From an uncultured bacterium (lineage in GTDB: Bacteria; Bacteroidota; Bacteroidia; Chitinophagales; Chitinophagaceae): DNA of 64,000 nt. The position numbers were made by a program, and so were the translations under genes. Shown piece by piece: positions 52,300 through 62,295 of this stretch. Below the pieces are notes generated by a model. The model saw only the letters and a program-made list of their open reading frames with translations, was not told where the DNA came from and made no database searches. Each line of letters starts with the position of its first letter. The first letter of the stretch is position 1. The stretch lies in the NCBI GenBank assembly GCA_903826405.1, contig CAIKEH010000004.1, positions 47,530-111,529 on the forward strand, read 5' to 3'.

Positions 52300-52818
52300 T
52301 CATGGTGTTGGTAGATCAGTTGTGGCAACGGCAATAATTTGCCCATTGACAATAACCGGAACAGATCTTGTTTTCATCCAGATGTTTCCACCGCCGGCAT
52401 CAAAATAGGGAGCTGTCCAAATAGCAACTCCACCGTCTATTGGCTGCCGGAGCCATGCTTGTTGATTGATATGATAAGAGGTATCCACTGCAAGGTCTGT
52501 TGTCAATAAACTATCTCCTGATCTGTACCAATAGGGACTTACCGTTGCTAGTTTTGCATTGTCCAATAAAGTGACCGTAGAGCCATAAAAACGGGTTGAA
52601 TTAGCCAGCATATATTTTTTAACCCTGTCTGAAATATCCGCTGACGTAGGTGGATTCGACTCCAGATCCTCCACAAAGGCATTGAGAGCCGTTTCCACTT
52701 TCCATTCAGGTGCCGCATCTTTTTTACAGGATGAATTGATCAACATCAATGCGGTGAAAATCAGCATGCCGAGAAAAAGGTGGATATTTTTCATATTGAA
52801 CATTCCTGCGTCTATCAT
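52300..52818 (-). CDS. Lipoprotein with a stand-alone Cache/PDC-like sensor-type domain
   Basis: LMLINSSCKKD lipobox; ATVSPYWYRSGDSLLTTDLAVDTSYHINQQAWLRQPIDGGVAIWTAPYFDAGGGNIWMKTRSVPVIVNGQIIAVATTDL. Confidence 0.65.
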   Translation of the reverse strand: MIDAGMFNMKNIHLFLGMLIFTALMLINSSCKKDAAPEWKVETALNAFVEDLESNPPTSADISDRVKKYMLANSTRFYGSTVTLLDNAKLATVSPYWYRSGDSLLTTDLAVDTSYHINQQAWLRQPIDGGVAIWTAPYFDAGGGNIWMKTRSVPVIVNGQIIAVATTDLPTP

Positions 52819-53615
52819 TAGATGGTAGCACTACCTTCCTATCGTGAAAGTACATCATTTGGCCAGAGGTATCCAAATTTTCGAACTGGACGATTGTGCA
52901 ATTCATTTTCGACACGTTTTTGATCGGCATCAACGATCAGGGTAAAGTCGGACTTTTTCAAAAAAACAGGGTAATGACACCTGTATGTTTTCAACCGTTC
53001 CCCTGTCCCGTGTTGTGTCAGCGTTCGCGAATAGGCATTTTCTTTCCGTTCCCTTGATGAACTCCGTTGCTGACCGGAGGGGAAGTTGTTTTCAAAGTTG
53101 ATTTCTGAAAATATTTGTATTCACGTAGGGGCCTTATTCATCTCAGGTGTCCCCGCCCCAACATCGATCATTCCAATTTCAAAAATCACCTGATACAAGG
53201 AATGCATCCGGAAAATTCTAAAAGTATTCAGTGCAGTTTTTGAAGAGCTGCGCAGATGTCAGGTGATGCACACCAAGCCCATGCGGGTATTGGCTGTGGT
53301 TTGACTTGATTGAGGTGAAATGGCATCATTGGATATTTGTATGCCACGATAAACATGATGGAACGTAACCTTTGCGGAAAGCGATCGGGTTTTCAATCCG
53401 TATTGGAGGATCCTGTATCGCTGAATGGGGTGGGCAATTTCCCGCAAGAAAATGATCTGAAAAATTCATCACCCAAGTGCATGAATGCTGGGTGGGGAAC
53501 TGCAAGGGTATCACCTACATTACATTTGACGCCGGAGTTTAAAATATTTTTGGTCATATCAATTAGCTGCTTATATTTGCAAACCCTACTAAAATAGTAG
53601 ACTAAAAAATACATC

Positions 53616-54227
53616 ATGAGTACAAAAACATTATTGCAAAAAGAGAACAGTGCTGTGCACAAGGAAGTGATAGAAGCGAATGAGCATTACGTATCCCAAT
53701 TCGGTGAGAAAGGCAAACTGCCTTTGCCTCCCGGAAGGCGATTTGCCATTCTTACTTGTATGGACGCACGTTTGGATCCGGCAAAGTATGCGGGATTGTC
53801 TGAGGGGGATGCGCATGTGATCAGAAATGCTGGTGGCAGAGCAAGTGATGATGCCATTCGATCTTTAGTCATTTCAACCAAGCTTTTGGGTACAGCGGAA
53901 TGGTTTGTCATCCATCATACGGATTGTGGGATGGAATTATTCACTGATGATATCATCAGGTCTTTATTGTCAAAAAGTTTAGCTACGGCCACGGTTGATG
54001 AAAAAGGTTGGAGAAATGTGACCGAAGAAGGTGGATCCGATGAGGCCAAGCATATTTCCTTTTTGACGATCAGTAACCTTACAGGCAGTGTTGTGGAAGA
54101 TGTGAAGCGGATCAAAGACCATCCATTGGTTCCACAACACATCCCGGTATATGGGTATATCTATGATGTCAAGAGTGGCCAACTTATTGAGGTTCCGGAG
54201 GCAACCCGGATCGGCAGGGCTAAATAA
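53616..54227 (+). CDS. Beta-class carbonic anhydrase
   Basis: [64 protein letters not shown]. Confidence 0.94.
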   Translation: MSTKTLLQKENSAVHKEVIEANEHYVSQFGEKGKLPLPPGRRFAILTCMDARLDPAKYAGLSEGDAHVIRNAGGRASDDAIRSLVISTKLLGTAEWFVIHHTDCGMELFTDDIIRSLLSKSLATATVDEKGWRNVTEEGGSDEAKHISFLTISNLTGSVVEDVKRIKDHPLVPQHIPVYGYIYDVKSGQLIEVPEATRIGRAK

Positions 54228-54282
54228 TATAACTATGGCTTAAAACTGATCAATCTCTAATACAGATTGTCCAGGTCAGCAG

Positions 54283-54316
54283 TCCTGCCAAAAAGTAATT
54301 TTTAGGCAGGATTTTC
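54283..54316 (+). terminator. Rho-independent terminator after the carbonic anhydrase gene
   Basis: TCCTGCCAAAAA-gtaa-TTTTTAGGCAGGA then TTTTC. Confidence 0.82.
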
Positions 54317-54906
54317 TGTTGTGTGATCAATTGGAAATATTTTTGATCCCTATATCAGAGTAAATCTTCTTTAATTGTAAGTTGTATTGTTCAAGCCATT
54401 ATATTTATTTAACATCTGAAAAGTCTAATCCTCCTTACGGGGCTTTTCAGTTGTAAAATGGGACGTGGTAACCTCAATTCCGCCACACGTCTCCCGTCTA
54501 AATTACCTACAATCTTGTTTTCTAAAAGGGGAGAGTAATACAGTCGGTGAATAGCGAGATTTTCAGGAGATTTCCACTTTAACATGGATATTCTCGTTCA
54601 ACTGACTACTTCAAGGGGTAATAACATTATGACTATTAAATTAAAAAGTCTAAAACAAGGCAGACATATATTTTGATCAAATGATTAAATCTGTTTTAAT
54701 AAAAGTAAATTGTTTGTCAACTGCGTAGTGCTCACTGGCAGGTCAATTCACCACACTTTTAAATGGTTATATCCAAGACCTGACAGCGTTATGCAGAGAC
54801 ATGAGCCGATGTTAAGGTATTACTTGTATTATATTACTCCTTTGATCTGCGGAAACTGTTTCTTTTTCATCTTAATAATTTATATTTAAAAATATAAATT
54901 GTTTCT

Positions 54907-55335
54907 ATGATCAGAATCAACCCCCACATCCACTTCAATGGTAATGCAGAAGAAGCATTTCTATTTTACCAAACAATATTTGGAGGTGCTTTCACAAGAG
55001 TAGTTCGTTATAAAGATTTGTCGGATTTTGGAGTACAGTTTGCTGAAAAAGAATTCAATAAAATAATGCATCTCGCGTTGCCCATTGGATCTGCCAGTGT
55101 ATTAACAGGAAGTGACGTTCCTGATATTTTAGGACAGGTGAGTGAAAATGAGAACAGAAGTAAAATCACCATCACCCCGGAAAGTAAAGAAGAGGCTGAT
55201 GCTTTATTTCATGGGCTATCCGAAGGGGGTACAATTGAAATGCCCATGAGCGATAGCCCCTGGGGTTCTTACTTTGGAATGTTTAGGGATAAATATGGGA
55301 TTGAATGGATGATAGACTTTACGCCAATTGAATGA
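54907..55335 (+). CDS. PhnB-like VOC-family protein
   Basis: INPHIHFNGNAEEAFLFYQTIFGGAFTRVVRYKD...PWGSYFGMFRDKYGIEWMIDF. Confidence 0.93.
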   Translation: MIRINPHIHFNGNAEEAFLFYQTIFGGAFTRVVRYKDLSDFGVQFAEKEFNKIMHLALPIGSASVLTGSDVPDILGQVSENENRSKITITPESKEEADALFHGLSEGGTIEMPMSDSPWGSYFGMFRDKYGIEWMIDFTPIE

Positions 55336-55604
55336 AGAGAAAAGCCACATTCAATTAGAGGCTTCATTCGGCGGCTCTCTACACTGACTAAAGGCATCAA
55401 AATATTGCGTACACACTCTTACAAGTGCTTGTCATTCGCAGTTTGATCGTAACCGGACTAATGTTCTATTTTAGAATATATCATTGCTGATCCGATAATT
55501 CCAACATATTAATTCATTGTTCATGTTGATTTGGAGACAACGTTACCCGAATCCACGTGGTTTTTAAATTTCCTTTTTCGAATTTCTCATATACAAAATA
55601 AATC

Positions 55605-56318
55605 ATGCTGGTAGATGCAGTGAAGCGGGTAAAACAAGCAATGTTCCCCATTTTTAAACAAAAAGTTCTTGGCCAACAGACAGAAATTGGAGTTGTCGGG
55701 ACGGGTTATTTCATTGACGATAAGGGTCATTTTGTAACGACAGCACATTGCTTTGACGGGGCATCTCCGGATACAAAATATCTGTATCTTGGTTTGTTGC
55801 CGGATAATCTATTAAATCCTCATTTAGAAATAAAAGAAGTTTCACGGGATGATCAATATGATATTCTCCTTGGTCATGTGGATCTAACCGGGAATGCCTA
55901 CCTGGGCTTCTCAAGCCTTCAGGCTGAAATTGGCAGAACGGTTTGTATATCAGGGTATCCACTTGCTAGCATTACCATAAATTCGCAAGGAGGTATTGAA
56001 GTAGGTGGAGTGAGACGGTATTTTCAGCCTTCATTCATTTTGGACATTAATATGTACAACAGCATGAGTGAAACTGGCCAATTGAGAATACACGATGGAT
56101 ATTTGATACGGGATATCGGTTTATTCGGCATGAGTGGTGGGCCGGTAGTCGATGTCTATGGTTCAGTAATCGGCATGCAAGCGTCCGTGACTAAACCACG
56201 GGAAAGTATAAGCGGGGATAGAAAAATAATTGTTGAAAATGCCGTTGCTATCAGAAAGGAAAGAATCATAGCCGAGTTAACGGCTCGCGGTATAGGTTAT
56301 AATTTGGTCGAACGGTGA
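55605..56318 (+). CDS. Trypsin-like serine peptidase domain protein without visible signal peptide
   Basis: VGTGYFIDDKGHFVTTAHCFDG (His), DDQYDILLGHVD (Asp), GLFGMSGGPVVDVYG (Ser). Confidence 0.85.
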   Translation: MLVDAVKRVKQAMFPIFKQKVLGQQTEIGVVGTGYFIDDKGHFVTTAHCFDGASPDTKYLYLGLLPDNLLNPHLEIKEVSRDDQYDILLGHVDLTGNAYLGFSSLQAEIGRTVCISGYPLASITINSQGGIEVGGVRRYFQPSFILDINMYNSMSETGQLRIHDGYLIRDIGLFGMSGGPVVDVYGSVIGMQASVTKPRESISGDRKIIVENAVAIRKERIIAELTARGIGYNLVER

Positions 56319-56475
56319 AAATGGAAAGCCCATATGAGCCGGGATTGGTTAGTTGGTTAAAAGATTCTCACTATCCGTTTATATTCTTTTTATATTTTAT
56401 TCTGTATCCCGAAATGACAAAAATTGCAGCGATCTTGAATAATTCCCCTTCTGATTAAAAGTTCATCCTTCTGCC

Positions 56476-57195
56476 ATGAAAAAAGCAATTGTTATTGGCG
56501 CCACCAGTGGTATTGGAAGATCATTATCTGAAATTTTAGTACACAACGGTTATACTATTGGTGTAACGGGAAGAAGATTAGAAAGGTTGGTATCCTTAAA
56601 AGGAAATGATCAAGAAAAGATACACTATTGTCAAATGGATGTACAAGACTCAACTACTGTTGAATCGATTTGCAATAAACTCGTTCATGAATTGGGGGGT
56701 TTGGATTTATTGATTATTTCCGCTGGAATTGGCCAAGAAAACAGATCGCTTGATTTCTCCACAGAAAACAATGTGATTGAAACCAATATACGTGGATTTA
56801 CCTGTGTTGCTGATTGGGGAATGAGATATTTCAAAGAACAAGGACATGGTCATCTGGTGAACATTAGCTCCATTGCCGGGGTTAGGGGAAATGGAGTAGC
56901 TCCTTCTTATAATGCGTCCAAAGCTTTTCAAATCAACTATCTCGAAGGATTGAGATTAAATGCGGACAAGTGGGGCGCCGGAATTCACGTAACAGATGTG
57001 CGTCCCGGTTATGTGGATACAGATATGGCAAAAGGAGATGGATTGTTTTGGGTTGCACCTGTTGAATTGGCAGCACAACAAATATTCAACGCATTAAAAA
57101 GAAAGAAGAAAGTAGTCTATATCACAAAGCGGTGGAGCATCATTGGGCTTCTACTCCAAATAATACCGTATTCCATTCTGCGGAAAATAGGATAG
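56476..57195 (+). CDS. SDR-family NAD(P)-dependent oxidoreductase
   Basis: AIVIGATSGIGRSLSEILV; ISSIAGVRGNGVAPSYNASKAF; DVRPGYVDTDMAKG. Confidence 0.93.
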   Translation: MKKAIVIGATSGIGRSLSEILVHNGYTIGVTGRRLERLVSLKGNDQEKIHYCQMDVQDSTTVESICNKLVHELGGLDLLIISAGIGQENRSLDFSTENNVIETNIRGFTCVADWGMRYFKEQGHGHLVNISSIAGVRGNGVAPSYNASKAFQINYLEGLRLNADKWGAGIHVTDVRPGYVDTDMAKGDGLFWVAPVELAAQQIFNALKRKKKVVYITKRWSIIGLLLQIIPYSILRKIG

Positions 57196-57331
57196 CGCGT
57201 TTTCTCTTGCATGGATAGTGGGCAAACAGGACGGAAGACCATCATTTAATTGATGAATCTCCACGGAATGCTGATCATCACTATCCCGATAGCTCAACAG
57301 GTATTCGTGTTCTTTGGAACCACCAGTTTCA

Positions 57332-58558
57332 TTATTTTGAATTCGGGAAAGCGAATATCACCACATCACCCGGCTCAAGGTCTTGTGCAGACTCATAATC
57401 CGAAGCAGGCACCCTGCTCCCGTCTTTGAGTACCTTCATCACGGTACTGTCGCCCAGGAATAGGATAGGTACAGTATGCTGAAAATCCTTGTTCACCACC
57501 ACCAGGAACTGTTCATTTCCCTTTTCCAGCAGCGAAACCAATAGCGGTGCCCCATTGCCTTCGAGCACTTTGATCGCATCGGGCAACTTTGTCAGGCGTA
57601 TGGTGCCTTTTGGGATCATACCCCTTCCCGTATGCCTCACCCAGACCACTTTAGATCCGAGAAATACGGATGAAAGGTTCCTGATCTCCATGCTCATTTG
57701 TTTTATCCGATCATACACCACGCTTCGTTTGCCATTTGCAGTGATGGGTGCGCCACGCTGATCTTCTGATGAGGGCGCATTCAGTGAGGTTGCAGACCAA
57801 TACGTGAAGTATTCCATGCCTTGTGCGCCATAAGCAAGGTTGCAATAGACCTGCACTCGTAGTGATGCCAGGGTCTGTGGCGCCACTTTGGCATCGTCGT
57901 AGTTCGTGGTGAGGGCAAAGGCCCAGAACGGCATGCCTGCCTTTCGGCTTTCGTCGGCGATCTGTTCGAGGTTTAGGAACCAGCTGTCTGCCAAGCCATC
58001 TTTCAGTACCGGATAGTAATCGAAAGACAGGAACTTCAGGGGCACTTGCGTGGCACAAGCGCGTATGTATTTCCGATAGTCATTGGTGCCGAATCGCAGT
58101 GTATCATGATCACCCAGCGCGGGGAACAGGTTGACATAGCAGAAATGGGTGCTGTCAACCGACCTGATCTTGCGGGCCCATTCGCCGAGGGAAGGAAACA
58201 TGCTGATCGGAGGCTCATCCATGAGGTGATATCCTTCCACTGCCGGATGATTTTTGAAACGCCGGGCTGTTCCCTGTGGATCGGTCCTGAGTTCGGGACA
58301 GGACACCACCATGCGTATGCCCACCTTCGCGGCTACATCAAGTGCTTTCTGCAGCGCATCGGCATTCGGGAAGAACGTAAGTTGGTGGGTGATGCCTGCA
58401 TCCTTCATCTCCTGGTAACGGGATACCGAGGTTTCTTCGGCGGGAATGCCCAGCCAGGCCATGACTGGGATCTGTGAAGCAGCATCGTTTCTTGACTGTG
58501 CGATGCAAGCAGAAACCAAAGTGAATATGGCGGCTAAGGAAAGCAGTGATTTTCTCAT
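57332..58558 (-). CDS. Secreted glycoside-hydrolase-like TIM-barrel protein (start MRKSLLSLAAIFT)
   Basis: Signal peptide; IPVMAWLGIPAEETSVSRYQEMKDAGITHQLTFFPNADALQKALDVAAKVGIRMVVSC...VEGYHLMDEPP...FWAFALTTNYDD. Confidence 0.7.
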   Translation of the reverse strand: MRKSLLSLAAIFTLVSACIAQSRNDAASQIPVMAWLGIPAEETSVSRYQEMKDAGITHQLTFFPNADALQKALDVAAKVGIRMVVSCPELRTDPQGTARRFKNHPAVEGYHLMDEPPISMFPSLGEWARKIRSVDSTHFCYVNLFPALGDHDTLRFGTNDYRKYIRACATQVPLKFLSFDYYPVLKDGLADSWFLNLEQIADESRKAGMPFWAFALTTNYDDAKVAPQTLASLRVQVYCNLAYGAQGMEYFTYWSATSLNAPSSEDQRGAPITANGKRSVVYDRIKQMSMEIRNLSSVFLGSKVVWVRHTGRGMIPKGTIRLTKLPDAIKVLEGNGAPLLVSLLEKGNEQFLVVVNKDFQHTVPILFLGDSTVMKVLKDGSRVPASDYESAQDLEPGDVVIFAFPNSK

Positions 58559-59125
58559 GATTACGGCTAATATATGAACTTTGGATGATCGGAAGGTAGT
58601 CTTGCGGCGCATCACTTTCAAGACATGGAAAAATAGCTCCGACGAATGCTCTCCTTCCGGACATGGTCAGGTTTCTACACAGATGGATGGTCTGATTTCC
58701 ATCAGTCGAAAAGGTGCTTGACGAGTTGAGGACTGGTAGGGAATACCAGTTCTCGAAGAAATAAGAACATCGATCGTATGCCTTCAGTAGGATGCAGGAT
58801 CAAGTGGCGATCCTTGCCTTCCATCATTTGCAGGTTTCACCGCCTCTCAGCAAAGGTCTTATAGTGGTTCGGGTTGATGCTCGGGAGATCACCATGTCGA
58901 CGTGCGGAGAGTTTTCCGTATCTGAGTTGCAGCAGCTGAAGACGTTGGCCGATATGACCAGCTTGTTGCAAATATTTACAAACTCATTCTCGACCTGCAA
59001 CTACATGATCTGGGCATGGAGTTCTTAGTTATCAAAGTCGATCTGCTTAGGCTTATCCGCTTTTTCGAACACGTAAGACTTATTTTCTATGAACCCCGAC
59101 TCTCAGCGGTAGAAGACAATCCTGT

Positions 59126-60043
59126 TCAAATACCCATTGCTTCCAGCCATTCCCTGCGAAGTGTGTCTATCGACTTTCCAGTAAGTTTCTTCAGAGTCGC
59201 ATTGCACTCATCCATATTGGCATTCACGGTAAGTATTGTTGGTAGCCCATATCGGGCGATCAAAAATTTCACGAAGGATGCTGATCCGGTGTAGAAGGCT
59301 GACGCATATAAAGGCCTTTCATTTGTAAACAGCTCCGGCATGTACCGATCAAACCCGATATAGGGCAATACTTTACGTGTGTGTTCGTCAGATAGTCGGG
59401 CCCTGAATGCTGAATCGAAATCCAAGTTGCGACTATCGCTGAAAACATCATATTCCGACAAACCCTCCTTCCGTGCAACCTCCAATTTCAGAACATCCGG
59501 CAGACCTTCGCCCAGCCATTCTGGGAGCTCACCGTCAGAAGCGGCCGTCGAGTCGTTAGCCTCTTTTCTGAGGAGGTCACATATTTTTCTGGGAGCGAGT
59601 ATCTCGTGAAAGGCCTCATGCAGCCAAGGCGCTTTATCATCCCGTATCCTCCAAAAGGGTATGCTGACGAATCCGGCCCAGGAACCATGAGAAATGAAGC
59701 TGTCCCGGCGGAAATAGAAGGTGATCGGCTTCCCTGGTGGCAATTCCTGCCAGTCAAGGGGAGCACCGATAAACTTATTCGCGCCCTTGATCCCCCGATC
59801 GATCATGTGGGTGATCTCCCGCATGCGTTTATGGGACATCGAATCTTTTGGGAACCAGCATTGCACCGCCTTGCCATCCACACGGACGCCGTTCCTTATG
59901 AGATCGGCGATGGGTGCGCTGTCAGCTTTATTCACAAACGGGAGCTTTGTAAAATCCGGCATTTGCGCCATGGTGTCGGCCACCGCGATAGTCATAAAAG
60001 TGAGGCATGCCACATGGAGGAAAACCCTGCGTATCTTGATCAT
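59126..60043 (-). CDS. Secreted HExxH (gluzincin-like / peptidase MA-like) protein
   Basis: KAPWLHEAFHEILAPRK (HEAFH) followed by GELPEWLGEGLPDVLKLEVA; YASAFYTGSASFVKFLIARYGLPTILTVNAN. Confidence 0.72.
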   Translation of the reverse strand: MIKIRRVFLHVACLTFMTIAVADTMAQMPDFTKLPFVNKADSAPIADLIRNGVRVDGKAVQCWFPKDSMSHKRMREITHMIDRGIKGANKFIGAPLDWQELPPGKPITFYFRRDSFISHGSWAGFVSIPFWRIRDDKAPWLHEAFHEILAPRKICDLLRKEANDSTAASDGELPEWLGEGLPDVLKLEVARKEGLSEYDVFSDSRNLDFDSAFRARLSDEHTRKVLPYIGFDRYMPELFTNERPLYASAFYTGSASFVKFLIARYGLPTILTVNANMDECNATLKKLTGKSIDTLRREWLEAMGI

Positions 60044-60346
60044 GATGTATAGATTTGGTTTCCGGCGGCGGGGAATCGGGAAAGGGTCACCAGCAAACCG
60101 ACCCCCTTCCCAAATATAAGCATCGACTGTGATATGCCCATGGAGCTGGTTCTGCTTTTAATCACCGTTTCCATGCACTTCAATCCCCATCGAAATCGTC
60201 CGGATCATTTTTGGGGGTCCGAATGCCCTGGATTGGTGTATAAAGGATACTATCGGCCAGCGATACACCCACTGGTTCTCCTTTAAGTATGCAAGTGTTG
60301 CGACACTAAAGAATATCAAAAAACCATCATTACTAGTAAGTCCATT

Positions 60347-60484
60347 TTATCCTGGAGCAATGGGTTTGCGTATGTACTTCCATATTTTCAATTTCTTGTA
60401 TCTGGTCAATGGCATCCGCGTTTCTTGGGAGCGGAACTCCTGCTGATTGATTTGCCGATTGAATAAATGCCAAATCATTGACAT
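60347..60484 (-). CDS. Possible small basic protein (45 aa), unrecognised
   Basis: Manual reverse-strand translation: MSMIWHLFNRQINQQEFRSQETRMPLTRYKKLKIWKYIRKPIAPG*. Below the ORF-track cutoff; no family recognised. Confidence 0.25.
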   Translation of the reverse strand: MSMIWHLFNRQINQQEFRSQETRMPLTRYKKLKIWKYIRKPIAPG

Positions 60485-60723
60485 GTCAACCTTTCGTTCG
60501 ATCGTCTATTTTTCATAGCATCAATGAAAATTTCCCCAGATTACCATATCGGTTGAACCAAGTATCGCCGGGATCAATGAACAAGAGCCATTGAATGGAA
60601 TTTTATTTGGGACGGCAAATATGGGAATTCCGCCTCACTGATGGCAGCATTGCCTGTAAATCAGGAACATGTATCCAACACTTGATGAATTGCGTAACTT
60701 CCTGCTCACTCAACTCTGAAAAA

Positions 60724-61794
60724 ATGAAAAGGCTTATACTGCCATTCGCCCTGTTAGTGTTGAACTTACCTGCCCAGACCCAGGATGTGAAGGACATCAA
60801 ACTGGTTGATTATCGCCCGGTGTCGATCTACGCCATACCGGCCCATGAGGTGAAGAAAGCCAAGTTCGGCATGGTTGATTTCCACACTCACGACAATGTG
60901 AAAACCGAAGCCGAGCTTGACAATTGGGTGAAAACGATGGACTCTGTGGGTTTGGCCAAGGCGAACATCCTGTCTTATTCAACAGGCCCGGAATTCGATT
61001 TGATCGCAGCCAGGTACCGACGCTACAAAGACAAATTCAATGTTTGGTGCGGATTCGACTATACGGGGTTTGAACAACCGGGCTGGACCGAACTGGCGAT
61101 CAAGGAACTGGAGCGTTGCCATCGCGTGGGTGCGCGCGGCGTGGGCGAACTGGGCGACAAAGGCCTTGGGGAATTCTACTCCAAACCAGTGGCGAGCACC
61201 ATGCATATCGACGATCCGCGCATGCAGCCATTGCTGAAAAGATGCGGTGAACTGCACATGCCGGTGAGTGTACATGTGGCGGAAGATGCCTGGATGTACC
61301 TGAACGCCGACAGCACGAACGACGGGCTGATGAATGCGGGCACTTGGAAAGTGGACATGGGCGAAAAAGGCATCCTGGACCACGACCAACTGATCCAGAC
61401 CCTCGAGAACGCCGTCAAAGCGAATCCCCACACCATATTCATTGCCTGCCACTTTGCTAATTGCTGTTCCGATCTGGGCAAACTGGCACGACTTTTCGAT
61501 AAGTATCCGAACCTCTACGCCGACATCGCGGCGCGCTATGGGGAGATCTCTCCCATCCCCCGCTATACTAGAGCGTTCATGGAGAAATATGCTGACCGGC
61601 TTGTTTATGGCACTGATATGGGTACCTCGATCAAGATGTATCGCACCACCCTCCGCATTCTGGAGTCGGATGATGAACATTTTTATGAGCGAGACCTTTT
61701 TGACTACCATTGGCCGCTTTATGGGCTTGGCCTTTCGACAGAGGCCCTACGGAAGATTTACCAGGGAAATGCCGTGAAGATCTTGGGGAAATAG
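60724..61794 (+). CDS. Amidohydrolase-family protein, secreted (start MKRLILPFALLVLNLPAQTQ)
   Basis: GMVDFHTHDNVKTEAELDNWVKTMDSVGLAKANIL; MPVSVHVAE; HTIFIACHFANC; DRLVYGTDMG. Confidence 0.9.
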   Translation: MKRLILPFALLVLNLPAQTQDVKDIKLVDYRPVSIYAIPAHEVKKAKFGMVDFHTHDNVKTEAELDNWVKTMDSVGLAKANILSYSTGPEFDLIAARYRRYKDKFNVWCGFDYTGFEQPGWTELAIKELERCHRVGARGVGELGDKGLGEFYSKPVASTMHIDDPRMQPLLKRCGELHMPVSVHVAEDAWMYLNADSTNDGLMNAGTWKVDMGEKGILDHDQLIQTLENAVKANPHTIFIACHFANCCSDLGKLARLFDKYPNLYADIAARYGEISPIPRYTRAFMEKYADRLVYGTDMGTSIKMYRTTLRILESDDEHFYERDLFDYHWPLYGLGLSTEALRKIYQGNAVKILGK

Positions 61795-62003
61795 ACAGCG
61801 CCGATAGACGAAACCCTGCCATCATCTTAGGAACCATGAGCATCGTAATGGTTATTCCTGCTGTCCCGTTGAACAATCCATGAAAACGGCGAACATGATC
61901 GGGACATTGAACAGGTCGCAGATCGAAGAGGTGCTGAACAGGCAGATCAACGGCCGGATGGGTTTAAGATTCCACAACGTCCCTTTTTTGCAATAATAAA
62001 GAT

Positions 62004-62291
62004 CTTGGGATCACACGGATCATCATCCAACCCGGAAAGCCCCTGCAGAACGGATACGTCGATAGATATAACGGAAGCATCAGCCGGGAACTGCTTAACG
62101 CGTATGTATTCAGAACCATGGATGAAGTGCGTCCGCAGGTCGAGATCTGGAGGACTGACTACAATGAGGAAAGACCCCATGAATCACTTGGGTATGTACC
62201 ACCGAGCGAATACCCAAAACATCCTGACCATAGAAAACTAAAAAATCTATCTCCACTGTCAGATGAAGTACGGGTTATAGCAGATAAATAA
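62004..62291 (+). mobile_element. IS3-family transposase OrfB C-terminal remnant (5' part degraded)
   Basis: Manual translation: LGITRIIIQPGKPLQNGYVDRYNGSISRELLNAYVFRTMDEVRPQVEIWRTDYNEERPHESLGYVPPSEY... rve-domain C-terminus; stops and frame breaks upstream. Confidence 0.85.
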
Positions 62292-62295
62292 ATTT

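Noticed and set aside
52240-52300. Reverse-strand peptide TDRKSTRLLNS resembles the translated Illumina-adapter contaminant DRKSTRLNSS
   Set aside because: The nucleotides (gatcgaaaatcgactcggcttttgaattcc) do not match the adapter (GATCGGAAGAGCACACGTCTGAACTCC); judged coincidental.
58730-59030. Possible decayed transposase fragment (reverse strand VCKYLQQAGHIGQRLQLLQLRYGKLSARRHGDLPSINPNHYKTFAERR*)
   Set aside because: Looks coding-like, with stops in adjacent frames, but I could not match it confidently to an IS family (IS66-like was considered); needs BLASTX.
60979-61710. 243-aa minus-strand ORF opposite the amidohydrolase
   Set aside because: Antisense shadow ORF with His/Val-rich composition typical of reverse reading; no domain.
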